Source: Caballeronia calidae (GTDB taxonomy: Bacteria; Pseudomonadota; Gammaproteobacteria; Burkholderiales; Burkholderiaceae). From it: a stretch of DNA of 64,000 nucleotides. The stretch covers positions 1 to 64,000 of the forward strand of contig NZ_FCOX02000015.1 of assembly GCF_900044055.2 (NCBI RefSeq), in the 5' to 3' direction. Below the pieces are notes generated by a model that worked only from the letters and a program-made list of their open reading frames with translations, was not told where the DNA came from and did no database searches. Both the position numbers and the translations under genes were made by a program. Shown piece after piece: positions 1 to 10,324 of this stretch (position 1 is the stretch's first letter; the number at the start of each line of letters is the position of its first letter).

Positions 1-96
1 ACGGGTGTCTCGACCATCAGCGCCGAACAATCCGAGGTGCTCAATGCCCTGAACGTGAAAAAACCGGCCGCCCCGCACCAGCTCGCGCTGTTGTAG
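1..96 (+). CDS. C-terminal end of an unidentified protein (partial)
   Basis: The reading frame is open from base 1 to a TAG at 94-96 and gives 31 residues ending HQLALL. The 5' part lies outside the window. No domain can be recognised. The pattern (acidic-polar helix followed by a proline-containing tail) would suit the tail of a DDE-type transposase such as IS1634/IS4 members, but 31 residues are too few to assign it. The idea is supported only by context: the next gene, 60 bases away, is missing its 3' third exactly on this side, and the gap is AT-rich, as element ends often are. Confidence 0.5.
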   Translation, partial: TGVSTISAEQSEVLNALNVKKPAAPHQLALL

Positions 97-158
97 TGGC
101 ATTTTTTAAAATCGACATCAATAAAATCAAATAGTTGCGCGTTTAACTGTCGAACTCA
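1..158. mobile_element. Possible right end of an insertion element
   Basis: This is an inference. The stretch holds the tail of an open frame, an AT-rich non-coding run (97-150), and then an abrupt entry into a FAD monooxygenase gene that has lost its conserved C-terminal part. The homologous coding sequence seems to stop near base 159-165. An element end, or another recombination junction, at about that position would explain the layout. The matching left end and any target-site duplication lie outside the window, so inverted repeats could not be checked. Confidence 0.3.
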
Positions 159-944
159 AGAGATCAGCGTGCGGACGTCTTCGTGCCAGCCGTCGAAATC
201 GGCGAGACATTCGTCGATGGTGCCGCGCTCCGACCACGACTCGACCTGCCAGCCATCGCGTTCCACGGCGCCGACGAAGTTGACGAGCTTGTGGCCGCGC
301 AGCGGATAGTGGATCACGTGCGCGCCGGGTCCGACCCAGTTGGTGCCGTAGGGCGTGCGCAGATGTTCGGGCAGCTTCGAGGCGTCGATCACGCCGCGCC
401 AGGCCATCACGCCCGAGTAGACGGGCTCGTCCGCGCCGAAGAGCGCGCGGCGCACGCGCGAATGCACACCGTCCGCGCCGATCAGCAGATCCGCTTCGAA
501 CGTGGCGCCCGAAACGGTCTGCACTTCGACCCGGCCGTCTTTCTGCACGATCGACTCGACCTTGTGATCGAGCCTGATCGCGTCGGGGTTGCATGCGCGC
601 ACCGCGTCGACGAGCGCTTCATGCAGGTCCGCGCGATGCACGGTCAGGTAGGGAAAGCCATACACGTCGCGCGATGCGGCGCCGAGATCGAAGAGCGGCC
701 AGGTCTGCCCCGTGTTCCAGAGGCGCACGCGCTTGCCGGGCGGCTCGCACGCGAGGCCTTCGAGGCGCTCGCCGACGCCGATCCGATAAAGCACGCGCGT
801 GGCGTTCGGGCTCAACTGCACGCCGGCGCCGATCTCGCCGAGCGTCCTGGCCTGTTCAAGGATGGTGACGTCGAAGCCTTTTCTCAACAAAGCGGCTCCC
901 GCCGTCAAGCCGCCGATACCGGCCCCTGCAATGACGATCTTCAT
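156..944 (-). pseudogene. Truncated FAD-dependent aromatic hydroxylase (3-hydroxybenzoate 6-hydroxylase/salicylate hydroxylase type)
   Basis: The 262-residue product starts with the Rossmann motif GAGIGG (residues 7-12) and has the second FAD/NADPH motif GADGVHSR around D158-G159, as in group A flavoprotein hydroxylases that use NAD(P)H and O2 on hydroxybenzoates. The closest style is the 3-hydroxybenzoate 6-hydroxylase/salicylate 1-hydroxylase group. Family members run to about 380-400 residues and carry a third FAD motif (GDACHP) about 30 residues beyond where this one stops. Here the frame ends right after DVRTLIS. The missing third includes ribityl-binding residues, so the product is probably inactive. 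The ATG at 944 is the natural start because MKIVIAGAG is the usual N-terminus. The cut end faces a possible insertion-element end. Confidence 0.8.
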
Positions 945-988
945 TCGACCTTTCGACCTCTTTCGTATTAACGCTGTCTCTTATCGAG

Positions 989-1016
989 AAGATTTATCAT
1001 TCGATCGATAAATCTT
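989..1016. promoter_or_regulatory. Perfect 10-bp inverted repeat upstream of the hydroxylase
   Basis: AAGATTTATC at 989-998 is mirrored exactly by GATAAATCTT at 1007-1016 with an 8-base spacer. It sits 45 bases upstream of the minus-strand hydroxylase start and downstream of the ubiX-type gene. This suits an operator in the hydroxylase promoter. A weak terminator for the upstream gene is the alternative. Confidence 0.4.
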
Positions 1017-1024
1017 TTAAATGG

Positions 1025-1046
1025 GGTTTCGTTTTAAAACGGAACC
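1025..1046. promoter_or_regulatory. Second palindrome in the same gap (11-bp arms, one mismatch)
   Basis: The left arm GGTTTCGTTTT pairs with the right arm AAAACGGAACC, with one mismatch and no spacer. TTTAAATG also occurs on both sides (1017-1024 and 1050-1057). Long gap-free palindromes with GGTTCCG-like ends fit a dimeric repressor/activator site, for example of an IclR- or MarR-type aromatic regulator. The binding protein is not identified. Confidence 0.4.
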
Positions 1047-1138
1047 ACTTTAAATGAACGTCAGTCGCTAAAGAAGCAAAAGTATTCGAATGAGTTATCA
1101 CTGAAAATTGATAATGCGTGACAGCCGGCGCATGAATC

Positions 1139-1717
1139 TCACATGCCCCAGCGATGCACCACCGAGGTCTCGATGTTGAAGAGATCGAGCACGCGCCCGA
1201 TCGTGTGATCGACCATTTCGTCGAGCGATTCGGGGTTCGCGTAGAATGCGGGCACCGGCGGATACACGATTGCTCCGGCTTCGGTCACGCTCGTCATGCT
1301 GCGCAAGTGGCCCAGATGCAGCGGCGTTTCCCGAACCATCAGCACGAGCCGGCGGCGCTCCTTGAGCGTGACATCGGCCGCGCGCGAGAGCAGCCCGCTC
1401 GTCACGCCCGTGGCGATTTCCGAGAGCGTGCGGATCGAGCACGGCGCGACGATCATCCCCATCACGGGAAACGACCCGCTCGAAATGGCCGCGCCGATGT
1501 CCGTGTTCGGATACGTGACCGTGGCGAGCGCGCGAACATCGGCGACGCTGTACGGCGACTCGTGCGCGAGCGTGACCTGCGCGGAGCGGCTCATCACCAG
1601 ATGCGATTCGATGTCGAGCTGCCTGAGCAATTGCAGCAGCCGGACACCGTAGACGACGCCCGACGCGCCGCTGATGCCCACGATCATGCGCCGGGGCGGT
1701 ACTGCGCTGAAATGCAT
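1139..1717 (-). CDS. ubiX: UbiX/Pad1-type flavin prenyltransferase
   Basis: The product makes prenylated FMN from FMN and dimethylallyl phosphate, the cofactor of UbiD-type (de)carboxylases. The 192 residues match the family's usual length of about 190-200. The N-terminal flavin motif GISGASG is at residues 14-20, and the C-terminal half has RETPLHLGHL and the PPVPAFYANP element typical of UbiX. I chose the ATG at 1717 because GGAGAG lies just upstream. The open frame extends 21 codons further without a ribosome site. No UbiD partner is in the window, so it may serve a decarboxylase elsewhere or be left from an aromatic cluster. It reads toward the truncated hydroxylase. A second, housekeeping copy for ubiquinone synthesis is likely elsewhere in the genome. 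Confidence 0.85.
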   Translation of the reverse strand: MHFSAVPPRRMIVGISGASGVVYGVRLLQLLRQLDIESHLVMSRSAQVTLAHESPYSVADVRALATVTYPNTDIGAAISSGSFPVMGMIVAPCSIRTLSEIATGVTSGLLSRAADVTLKERRRLVLMVRETPLHLGHLRSMTSVTEAGAIVYPPVPAFYANPESLDEMVDHTIGRVLDLFNIETSVVHRWGM

Positions 1718-2014
1718 CTGTGCTCTCCGTTTCAACGGTGATTGAATCAAAACGTCGCGGATGTTAGCACGACGATTCATTCCGTCGGATAACTTATGAG
1801 CGCTTTTGGAATGATTAAGTGAATACCCTGACTGAATATTCGAGATGTTCTATTGATTGATAAATAACTCGTGATTCAAAACCCGAATTGATGTGGTTAC
1901 ACTCGGTTCCGCATCGAGCAAAGCGGCTGTCGAACGACGGCCCGCACCACCGCGGGATGCAAGAAGCCGGCGCCGGAGAGCAGCCGGCCAACGATAAAAC
2001 ATTGGAGACTTCGG

Positions 2015-3106
2015 TTGAGAACTTGTCTGCTGGTCGGCGGCTGCGCCGCGATCCTGGCTGGCCCCGCGTGGGCGCAGTCGTCTGTGACGCTGTACGGGAG
2101 CATCGACGTGGGCGTCGATTTCGTATCGAACTCTCAGGGCAAACACCTGTACCAGGAGTCCTCAGGCAAGCGTCAGCCCGACCGCTGGGGACTGTTGATC
2201 AAGGAAGATCTGGGTGGCGGCAATTCGGCGTTCGCGCGGCTCGAATCGGGCCTTCTGACCAACACCGGCGCGCAGATCAATCCGACCAGCTTCTTCAACC
2301 GCAACGCTTACGTGGGACTCGAGAACGATCGCTTCGGCTCGCTGAGCTTCGGGAACATCAACGACTATATCTATCAGTATGTCGGGCGACTCAACAACTC
2401 GGTGCCGGGCATCTCGTCGTTCTACACGCCGGGCAATCTCGACGGCCTCGCCAACACGCACGCGCTCAACAACGCCGTGAAGTACGAGTCGATCAATTTC
2501 CACGGCTTCCAGCTGGGCGCGATGAACGCGTTCGGCAACCAGGCCGGCGATTTCAGCGCGGGGCGCCAGTACAGCGTCGGCGCGCAGTATTCGAGCGGCA
2601 CCGTGAATTTCGGCATCGCGTACACGATGTCGCATAACCGCACGGCCGACATCTTCGGCACCTTCAGCCTGAACTCGCTGCTGGGTCAGCCGTTGAGGCA
2701 GGGCACGATGTTCAACGCGAGCCGTTACAGCACGCTCGCCGCCGGGGCCTCGGTGAAGATCGGCATCTTTACGCCGCACGTCACGTATTCCGGCGTCGAC
2801 CTGAAGAACGCCCAGGGCTCGGCGAAGCTGAACAACTATCAGGCGGGCGTGAACACGGAGCTGGTCGGCGGCCTGGGCTTTTTCATCCTCGGGCTGTCGG
2901 TGGATCACTCGCTGTTCCAGGGACTCACGATCAACCAGTACAACCTGTTCCTGACCGATTACCTGTCGAAGCGCACGCAGGTCTATGCGGGCGTGGGCCT
3001 GCAACACGCGTCGGGGCCCGGCGCGCGCGCCGCGCAGTTCGGCTACCAGCCGTCGTCGACCGGCAGCCAGACGGTCGCGCGCATCGGCCTCAACCATATG
3101 TTCTGA
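2015..3106 (+). CDS. Outer-membrane porin (Gram-negative porin, OmpC/Porin_4 type)
   Basis: The 363-residue product is a 16-stranded beta-barrel porin of the type abundant in Burkholderiales. A short signal peptide ends AWA and the mature chain begins QSSVTLYGSIDVG, the signature first strand of this family. The last residues, GLNHMF, end in the aromatic residue needed for BAM recognition. The frame starts at a TTG at 2015 with GGAG 8 bases upstream; there is no better ATG. It lies between the ubiX-type gene and an AAHS transporter on the plus strand, so it probably gives outer-membrane passage to the same aromatic acids. Substrate choice cannot be read from the sequence. Confidence 0.88.
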   Translation: MRTCLLVGGCAAILAGPAWAQSSVTLYGSIDVGVDFVSNSQGKHLYQESSGKRQPDRWGLLIKEDLGGGNSAFARLESGLLTNTGAQINPTSFFNRNAYVGLENDRFGSLSFGNINDYIYQYVGRLNNSVPGISSFYTPGNLDGLANTHALNNAVKYESINFHGFQLGAMNAFGNQAGDFSAGRQYSVGAQYSSGTVNFGIAYTMSHNRTADIFGTFSLNSLLGQPLRQGTMFNASRYSTLAAGASVKIGIFTPHVTYSGVDLKNAQGSAKLNNYQAGVNTELVGGLGFFILGLSVDHSLFQGLTINQYNLFLTDYLSKRTQVYAGVGLQHASGPGARAAQFGYQPSSTGSQTVARIGLNHMF

Positions 3107-3347
3107 CGAAGCGGAGGTGTCATCGTGCGGTGAGACGTGTGCAGACGGGGAGCAAATTGGGGAGCAAGCGGAAACGCGGACTCTTCACTTTTTTCGATCG
3201 CTTCATCGTTACTTTTTGATTGAGCCGCGCGGGGCCGCCTCTTATATTGTGGCTCCGGCCATGGCGTCGCCATGAGAGATATTCAGCAGCATTGCGGACG
3301 GATGCGCCGACCGGCGCGTCCGTCCGCACGAGGCAAACGGGACATAC

Positions 3348-4736
3348 ATGCAAGCAGACCGGACTTTCAATATCGCAACACTGATAGAAGAGCAGAAGAC
3401 GGGGCGCTTCGCCGCCGGTCTGCTGTTCTGGTGTTTCCTGATCATGCTGATGGATGGCTATGATCAGACGGCAGTGTCGTTCGCGGCGCCCGCCATCATC
3501 AAGGACTGGCACGTCTCGCGCGGCGGATTCGGCCCCGTGTTCGGCGCGGGCCTGTTCGGTACGCTCATCGGCTCCTTCATCTTCGGTTATCTCGGCGACC
3601 GGCTCGGCCGCAAGAAGGCGATCATCATCGGCAGTCTTTTCTTCGGCGCGCTGACTTACGCTTCGGTGTGGGTGACGTCGCTGCAGGAGTTGATGCTGCT
3701 GCGCTTTCTGGCCGGCATCGGCATGGGCGGCGTGGTGCCGAATTCGGTCGCGCTGGTCGCGGAATATGCGCCGAAGCGCCTGCGCGCCACATGGGTCACG
3801 CTGATGTTCTCGGGCTTTTCGATCGGCGCGGGTTCGGGCGGTCTCGTGTCGTCCGCGCTGATTCATCGCTTCGGCTGGCCCGTGATGTTCGCGGTCGGCG
3901 GCGTGGGCTCGCTGCTCGTCGCGCTGTTGCTGATCTTCACGCTGCCCGAATCGGCGAAGCTGCTCGTGCTCCGGCAGCGCGATCCGCAGATGCTGCGCAA
4001 GCTCGTCGCGCGCCTGCGTCCCGATCTGAACATTCCCGCCGACGCTGCGTTCGTGGCCGGCGAAGCCCGCGAGAAGCAGCAGCGCTTCGTGCTGAAGCTG
4101 ATCTTCTCCGATGGCCTCGCCGCCATCACGCCGCTGCTGTGGATCGTGTTCATCGCGAACTCGATGGCGCTCTACTTCCTGCAGAACTGGCTGCCGATCC
4201 TGATGGAAGGCATGGGCATCGATCCGCGCGGCGCGGGTCTCATCACGATGATGTTCTCCGTCGGCGGCGTGATCGGCGGTCTGGTGCTGTGCCGCTTCGT
4301 CGATCGTCACGGTGTCGCGGCGATCATCTCGCTGCCCGTCATCGGTCTGCCGGTCGTTGCGGCGCTCGGTCACGGCTCCTCGCAGGGCTGGCTCATGCTC
4401 GCCGTGTTCGCCACGGGCTTCTGCGTGGTGGGCGCGCAGTACGGCTTGTATGCGGTGGCCGGCATGATCTATCCCACGTCGTTCCGCTCGGCCGGCGTCG
4501 GCAGTGCGATCTCGGTGGGCAAGATAGGCTCGGTGTCCGGGCCTGTTATCGGCGGTCTGCTGCTCTCGATGCACCTGCCGATCACGCAGCTATTCTATGC
4601 GGCGTCGCTGCTGTTCCTCATTGCCGCCGTGTTCTCGACGATCCTCGCGCTGCTCTACCGCGCACGCTTCGGCGAGCAGCCGGCCGCTGAAGCAGCGTTC
4701 GAACCGCCCCAGCGTTCGCTGTTGCACGACTCGTAA
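3348..4736 (+). CDS. MFS aromatic acid:H+ symporter (AAHS family), copy 1
   Basis: The 462-residue protein is a 12-helix major facilitator. The first helix carries DGYDQ (residues 36-40), the counterpart of the DGFD motif essential in PcaK/BenK-type carriers. The loop 2-3 signature GDRLGRKK is at 83-90. These mark the AAHS family, which imports benzoate-type or related acids with protons across the inner membrane. It lies 241 bases after the porin and 100 bases before the leuC-type gene, with a hairpin between. A second AAHS gene follows the leuCD pair (6928-8307), and the two proteins keep the same helix order and many identical blocks, suggesting paralogues from an old duplication. Confidence 0.88.
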   Translation: MQADRTFNIATLIEEQKTGRFAAGLLFWCFLIMLMDGYDQTAVSFAAPAIIKDWHVSRGGFGPVFGAGLFGTLIGSFIFGYLGDRLGRKKAIIIGSLFFGALTYASVWVTSLQELMLLRFLAGIGMGGVVPNSVALVAEYAPKRLRATWVTLMFSGFSIGAGSGGLVSSALIHRFGWPVMFAVGGVGSLLVALLLIFTLPESAKLLVLRQRDPQMLRKLVARLRPDLNIPADAAFVAGEAREKQQRFVLKLIFSDGLAAITPLLWIVFIANSMALYFLQNWLPILMEGMGIDPRGAGLITMMFSVGGVIGGLVLCRFVDRHGVAAIISLPVIGLPVVAALGHGSSQGWLMLAVFATGFCVVGAQYGLYAVAGMIYPTSFRSAGVGSAISVGKIGSVSGPVIGGLLLSMHLPITQLFYAASLLFLIAAVFSTILALLYRARFGEQPAAEAAFEPPQRSLLHDS

Positions 4737-4745
4737 TCCCACAGC

Positions 4746-4782
4746 GCGCCGTGCCGCCACGCTAATGTGCGGGGCACGGCGC
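4746..4782. terminator. GC-rich hairpin after the first AAHS gene
   Basis: GCGCCGTGCC (4746-4755) pairs perfectly with GGCACGGCGC (4773-4782), and CAC/GTG pairs inside the loop. It begins 9 bases after the AAHS stop. There is no T-run, so it may be an attenuating or RNA-stabilising hairpin rather than a strict intrinsic terminator. Confidence 0.5.
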
Positions 4783-4836
4783 CGCATTCCGCGTCGATGA
4801 AACTGTCCGCGAGTTCATTCGGATACCGAAATATAG

Positions 4837-6263
<1,427 letters not shown>

Positions 6264-6264
<1 letters not shown>

Positions 6265-6896
6265 TGGAGCCGCTCGTCAGCCACACGGGGCTCGTCGTTC
6301 CGCTCGATCGCGACAACATCGATACGGACGCGATCATGCCCAAGCAGTTCATGAAGTCGATCGCGCGAACCGGCTTCGGTCCGTATCTCTTCGACGAGTG
6401 GCGTTATAAGGATGCCGGCTATTTCGGCAAGCCGGCCCACGAACGCACGCCGGAACCGGACTTCGTGCTGAATCAGCCGCGCTACGACGGCGCGTCGGTG
6501 CTCCTTGCGCGGCGCAATTTCGGCTGCGGAAGCTCACGCGAGCACGCGCCGTGGGCGCTTCATCAATTCGGCTTTCGCGTGCTGATTGCGCAAAGCTTCG
6601 CGGACATCTTCTTCAACAACTGCTGCAAGAACGGACTGCTGCCGATCCAGCTCGACACTGCGACGATCGCGCGTCTGATGGAGGCGGTGAAAGGATCGCC
6701 CGGTTATCGCCTGCGCGTCGATCTGATTACGCAAACGGTGTGCGCGCCGAACGATGAGCGCTGGACGTTCGAGATTGCCCCGGCGGCCAAGAAGCTGCTG
6801 CTCGAAGGACTCGACGAGACCGGCGCGACGCTCGGCCATGCCGACGCCATCCGCGCTTTTGAAGCGGCGCATCTCGCGCGCTCGCCGTGGCTGTAA
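6264..6896 (+). CDS. leuD: Isopropylmalate dehydratase-type small subunit (LeuD paralogue)
   Basis: The 210-residue swivelling-domain subunit partners the preceding LeuC-type protein. It shows [15 protein letters not shown] near the N-terminus, the substrate loop [13 protein letters not shown], and the [17 protein letters not shown] block, all standard for LeuD. The ATG at 6264 shares its first base with the upstream TGA, and AAGGAGA lies 7 bases before it, so this start is well supported even though a much longer open frame runs through the region in the same phase. Tight overlap implies translational coupling and a 1:1 complex. Its substrate follows that of the large subunit, which is uncertain. 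Confidence 0.85.
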
Positions 6897-6927
6897 ATAA
6901 AAGAACGAAAAGAACCGAGGAGACAAG

Positions 6928-8307
6928 ATGAGCCTCAGCACCGTTGCTGCACCGGAAACCACCGTCAACGTTTCGTCGCTGATCGAGCGACAGAAGCTCG
7001 GCGGCTTCGCGCTCCGTCTGATCGTATGGTGCTTTCTGATCGTGTTGATCGATGGCTACGATCAGGTCGCGGCGGCCTTTGCGGCGCCCGCGTTGATCCA
7101 GGCCTGGCACACGAACGCGGCCGGCTTCGGGCGCGTGTTCGGCGTGGGACTGTTCGGCGTGCTCGTGGGCTCGCTGTTGCTCGGCTTCAGCGGCGACCGC
7201 TTCGGGCGGCGGCTCACCATCATTTACGGCTCGCTCTGGTTCGGCATCCTGACGTTCATGTGCGGCTATGCGGACTCGCTGGAGCAGCTCACGCTGCTGC
7301 GCTTTCTCGCGGGCATAGGCATGGGCGGGGTGGTGCCGAACACGGTCGCGCTCGTTTCGGAGTACGCCCCGAAGGCGCGACGCGCGACGTGGATCACGCT
7401 GATGTTTTCGGGCTTCTCCATCGGCGCGGGCGGTGGCGGAGCGGTCGCCTCGTGGCTGCTGCCGCGCTTCGGCTGGCCGGTGCTGTTCACGCTGGGCGGC
7501 GTGGCGGCGATCGTCGTGGCGCTCGCGTCGTTCGTGCTGCTGCCCGAATCGATCCGCTTTCTCATCATGAAAGGCCGCGACGTCGTCGGCATTCGACGCA
7601 TTGCCGGTCATCTCGGCGCCGAGACCCAGGGCGAAGACGTGCGTTATGTCGTCGATGACGAAACACGTGTGCCCGTGCGGCCGACCGCGTTGTTCCAGAA
7701 CGGTCTCGCCAGGGTGACGCCGCTCCTGTGGGCGATCTTCATCCTCAACTCGCTGGCGCTCCACTTCCTGCAGAACTGGCTGCCGATCCTGTTCAGCATG
7801 AGCACGCTCGCGCCCGCCCGGGCGGCTCAGGCGGCGATGATGTTTCCGGTCGGCGGCACGGTCGGCGCCCTTGCGTTGAGCCGCTGCGTGGATCGTTACG
7901 GCGTGCGCGTGATTCTGCTGCTTGCCGTGACCGGCTGCCCGATCGCCGCGTCGCTCGGCATGCCGATGCCGACCGCCTGGCTCTTCGCGGCCGTGTTCGC
8001 GAGCGGCGTATGCGTGATCGGCAGCCAGTTCGCGCTGTACGCCGTGTCGGGCATGGTGTATCCGACGACGCTGCGCTCGACGGGCGTCGGCTCGGCGATC
8101 GGCATCGGCAAGCTCGGCTCGGTCGCGGGTTCGATGCTCGGCGGCGTGCTGCTATCGATGCATCTGCCGGTGGCCGACCTGTTCTTCAATCTCGCCGCCG
8201 TATTCGTGCTGATCGTGCTGCTGTCGGCGTGGCTGGGCGGAGTGACGCGATACGAGCGCCGTGCTGAAGGGCTGCATGAAGAATCAGGAATTGATCTCGC
8301 GCAATAG
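6928..8307 (+). CDS. MFS aromatic acid:H+ symporter (AAHS family), copy 2
   Basis: The 459-residue 12-helix transporter has DGYDQ in helix 1 (residues 42-46) and the loop 2-3 motif GDRFGRR (89-95). Blocks such as LLRFLAGIGMGGVVPN and the LQNWLPIL segment are shared almost word for word with the AAHS protein at 3348-4736. GAGGAG lies 7 bases before the ATG. It follows leuD by 31 bases and is probably in the same transcript. Having two AAHS carriers around one hydratase suggests two related acid substrates, or high-affinity and low-affinity uptake of one. The substrate itself is not deducible. Confidence 0.88.
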   Translation: MSLSTVAAPETTVNVSSLIERQKLGGFALRLIVWCFLIVLIDGYDQVAAAFAAPALIQAWHTNAAGFGRVFGVGLFGVLVGSLLLGFSGDRFGRRLTIIYGSLWFGILTFMCGYADSLEQLTLLRFLAGIGMGGVVPNTVALVSEYAPKARRATWITLMFSGFSIGAGGGGAVASWLLPRFGWPVLFTLGGVAAIVVALASFVLLPESIRFLIMKGRDVVGIRRIAGHLGAETQGEDVRYVVDDETRVPVRPTALFQNGLARVTPLLWAIFILNSLALHFLQNWLPILFSMSTLAPARAAQAAMMFPVGGTVGALALSRCVDRYGVRVILLLAVTGCPIAASLGMPMPTAWLFAAVFASGVCVIGSQFALYAVSGMVYPTTLRSTGVGSAIGIGKLGSVAGSMLGGVLLSMHLPVADLFFNLAAVFVLIVLLSAWLGGVTRYERRAEGLHEESGIDLAQ

Positions 8308-8480
8308 CTCGCGCGGTGCGCGGATTTATCCTGCCTGCTCTCGCCCCTGTCGCGCACATTGCGGACACCGCCTGATGATGATATTGAAATCATCGATTGG
8401 TCCAGACACGTGTCGATGAAACACGTCCTTCAATCATTGCAGCAACTCGGGTTCGACTGTCAACCACGATGGGAGCAACC

Positions 8481-9068
8481 ATGCGCAGAAGAGACTTTCT
8501 ACAGAAGAGTACTGCGGTGATCGCCGGCGGCGGCGTCAGCCTTTCAGCGCTCCAGATGACGATGCGCGATGCCGCTGCCGCCGAGTCCAATACCGCGAAG
8601 CGTCAGGAAATCGATGCCAAGGTTCGCGCAACGCTGTCGCGGCTATACAAGACGGTCAAGGGTTCGAGTGAACTCGTCGCCAAGGCGAATGGCGTGCTCG
8701 TATTCCCGTCCGTGATCAAGGTCGGCTTCGTCGCCGGCGGCGAATACGGGGAAGGTGCCTTGCAGGTAGGCGGAAAATCGGTGGGCTACTACAGCACGGT
8801 GTCGGGGTCGTTCGGGTTGCAGGCGGGTGCGCAATCGAAGGCTATGATCTATGTGTTCTTGACGCAGGAAGCGCTCGGCAGCTTCCGCAACGCCAAGGGC
8901 TGGTCGGTCGGTGGCGAGGGGTCCGTCGCGCTGCTGAAGGTCGGCGCGAACGGAGAGATCGATACGACGACAGCCACCGCGCCCGTCAAAGCGATCGTGC
9001 TGACGAATGCCGGTCTGATGGGTGACGTGTCGCTTGCGGGTACGAAGGTTTCCCGGCTGAAGGTCTGA
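8481..9068 (+). CDS. SYLF (Ysc84-like) domain protein with Tat-type signal
   Basis: The 195-residue product begins MRRRDFLQK, a twin-arginine motif followed by a glycine/alanine-rich hydrophobic stretch, so it is probably exported folded. The mature part from about residue 50 is a SYLF/Ysc84 domain (ANGVLVFPSVIKVGFVAGG, GYYSTVSGSFGLQAG, GWSVGGEGSV), a phosphoinositide/lipid-binding fold in eukaryotes. In Burkholderia-type bacteria it is common as small exported proteins of unknown role. I used the ATG at 8481, preceded by GGGAGC; the upstream in-frame start would bury the signal. It lies 105 bases before a patatin-like phospholipase gene on the same strand, so a lipid-related role is plausible but unproven. 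Confidence 0.8.
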   Translation: MRRRDFLQKSTAVIAGGGVSLSALQMTMRDAAAAESNTAKRQEIDAKVRATLSRLYKTVKGSSELVAKANGVLVFPSVIKVGFVAGGEYGEGALQVGGKSVGYYSTVSGSFGLQAGAQSKAMIYVFLTQEALGSFRNAKGWSVGGEGSVALLKVGANGEIDTTTATAPVKAIVLTNAGLMGDVSLAGTKVSRLKV

Positions 9069-9173
9069 CGGCGGTCGATCAGCGGCGAATACGTCCCGGT
9101 CGACCACATCGCGATGGCCTTCGCACACGCTCCTCGCCGAGTTGCCCCGGCACAATCCTGAGGGAGGCGATCG

Positions 9174-10313
9174 ATGACAATGAACCGTCCGCAGGGCATC
9201 GCGTTGCCGGGGCAAGTGGTCCTCGTTTTCCAGGGCGGCGGCGCGCTGGGTGCCTATCAGCTGGGTGTCTACCAGGCGATACACGAATTGGGTATCCAGG
9301 TGGATTGGGTGATCGGCACCTCCATCGGCGCGATCAACGCGGCGTTGATCGCCGGTAATCCGCCCGAGCGCCGGTTTCAACGCATGGCGGAGTTCTGGAA
9401 TCTGGTCAGTGACCGCGCCCGGCTCACTATGCTCCCTGCGTTGCCGGGTCTGGACAAAGCGTTCGCAAGGTGGATGACGTTCGGTGGCGGCATTGCGGGA
9501 TTCTTCCAGCCGAATCCGGCGAGCTGGCTCGGACCGCTCGCCCCGCTGGGCGTGGATCGGGCGTCGTACTATCTCATCGAGCCATTGCGCAATACGCTGC
9601 TGTCGTTTGTCGACTTCGATCTATTGAATAAGGTGTGTCCGCGTCTGACCGTTGGCGCGGTGAACGCTCGCACCGGCGCGATGCGCTACTTCGATTCGCG
9701 TGACGAACGGTTGCGCGTCGAGCACATCATGAGTTCGGGCGCGCTTCCACCGGCGTTTCCCGCGGTACGGATCGATGGCGAGCCGTACTGGGACGGCGGC
9801 ATCTATTCCAACACGCCGATCGAGGTCGTGCTGGATGACAAGCCACGCAAGAGCTCGGTCATCTTCTCCGTGCACTTGTGGAATCCGGCCGGCACTGAAC
9901 CGGAAAACCTGTGGCAGATCTGGGAGCGGCAAAAGGACATTCAGTACGCCAGCCGCACCGATAGCCATATCGCGCGGCAGCAACAGATACATCGCCTTCG
10001 CCATGTCGTCCGCGAACTCGTCAAGCGCCTTCCGGAAGCCGAACGCGGCACATCCGAGGTTCAGGAGCTCGCGGCATGGGGATGCCAGACCACGATGCGC
10101 CTGATCAAGCTCCCCGCGCCTCGTCTGGATGGCGACGACCCGTTGAAAGATATCGACTTCACGCCAGCCGGCACCGCGGCGCGTCAGCGCGCCGGCTATG
10201 AAGCCGCGATGCGGGCAATTGCTGCGCACCCGTGGGATACGCCACTGGACCCCATCGAAGGTCTGGCGGTTTCCAGCGCGGACGACGACGTGGTCCCTGA
10301 AGGCCGAACCTGA
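9174..10313 (+). CDS. Patatin-like phospholipase
   Basis: The 379-residue protein is a patatin-family serine acyl hydrolase. It has the glycine-rich oxyanion loop QGGGALGAYQ (GGG at 21-23), the nucleophile elbow GTSIG with Ser50, and the catalytic aspartate in WDGG (D207). These are all the residues of the Ser-Asp dyad. The middle and C-terminal parts (residues 230-370) match the extension found in bacterial patatins with a DUF3734-like tail. No signal peptide is visible, so it acts in the cytoplasm or at the inner face of the membrane. GGGAGG lies 5 bases before the ATG. It follows the SYLF gene on the same strand and ends 11 bases before a convergent IclR gene. Confidence 0.87.
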   Translation: MTMNRPQGIALPGQVVLVFQGGGALGAYQLGVYQAIHELGIQVDWVIGTSIGAINAALIAGNPPERRFQRMAEFWNLVSDRARLTMLPALPGLDKAFARWMTFGGGIAGFFQPNPASWLGPLAPLGVDRASYYLIEPLRNTLLSFVDFDLLNKVCPRLTVGAVNARTGAMRYFDSRDERLRVEHIMSSGALPPAFPAVRIDGEPYWDGGIYSNTPIEVVLDDKPRKSSVIFSVHLWNPAGTEPENLWQIWERQKDIQYASRTDSHIARQQQIHRLRHVVRELVKRLPEAERGTSEVQELAAWGCQTTMRLIKLPAPRLDGDDPLKDIDFTPAGTAARQRAGYEAAMRAIAAHPWDTPLDPIEGLAVSSADDDVVPEGRT

Positions 10314-10324
10314 GTCGTCTCGTC

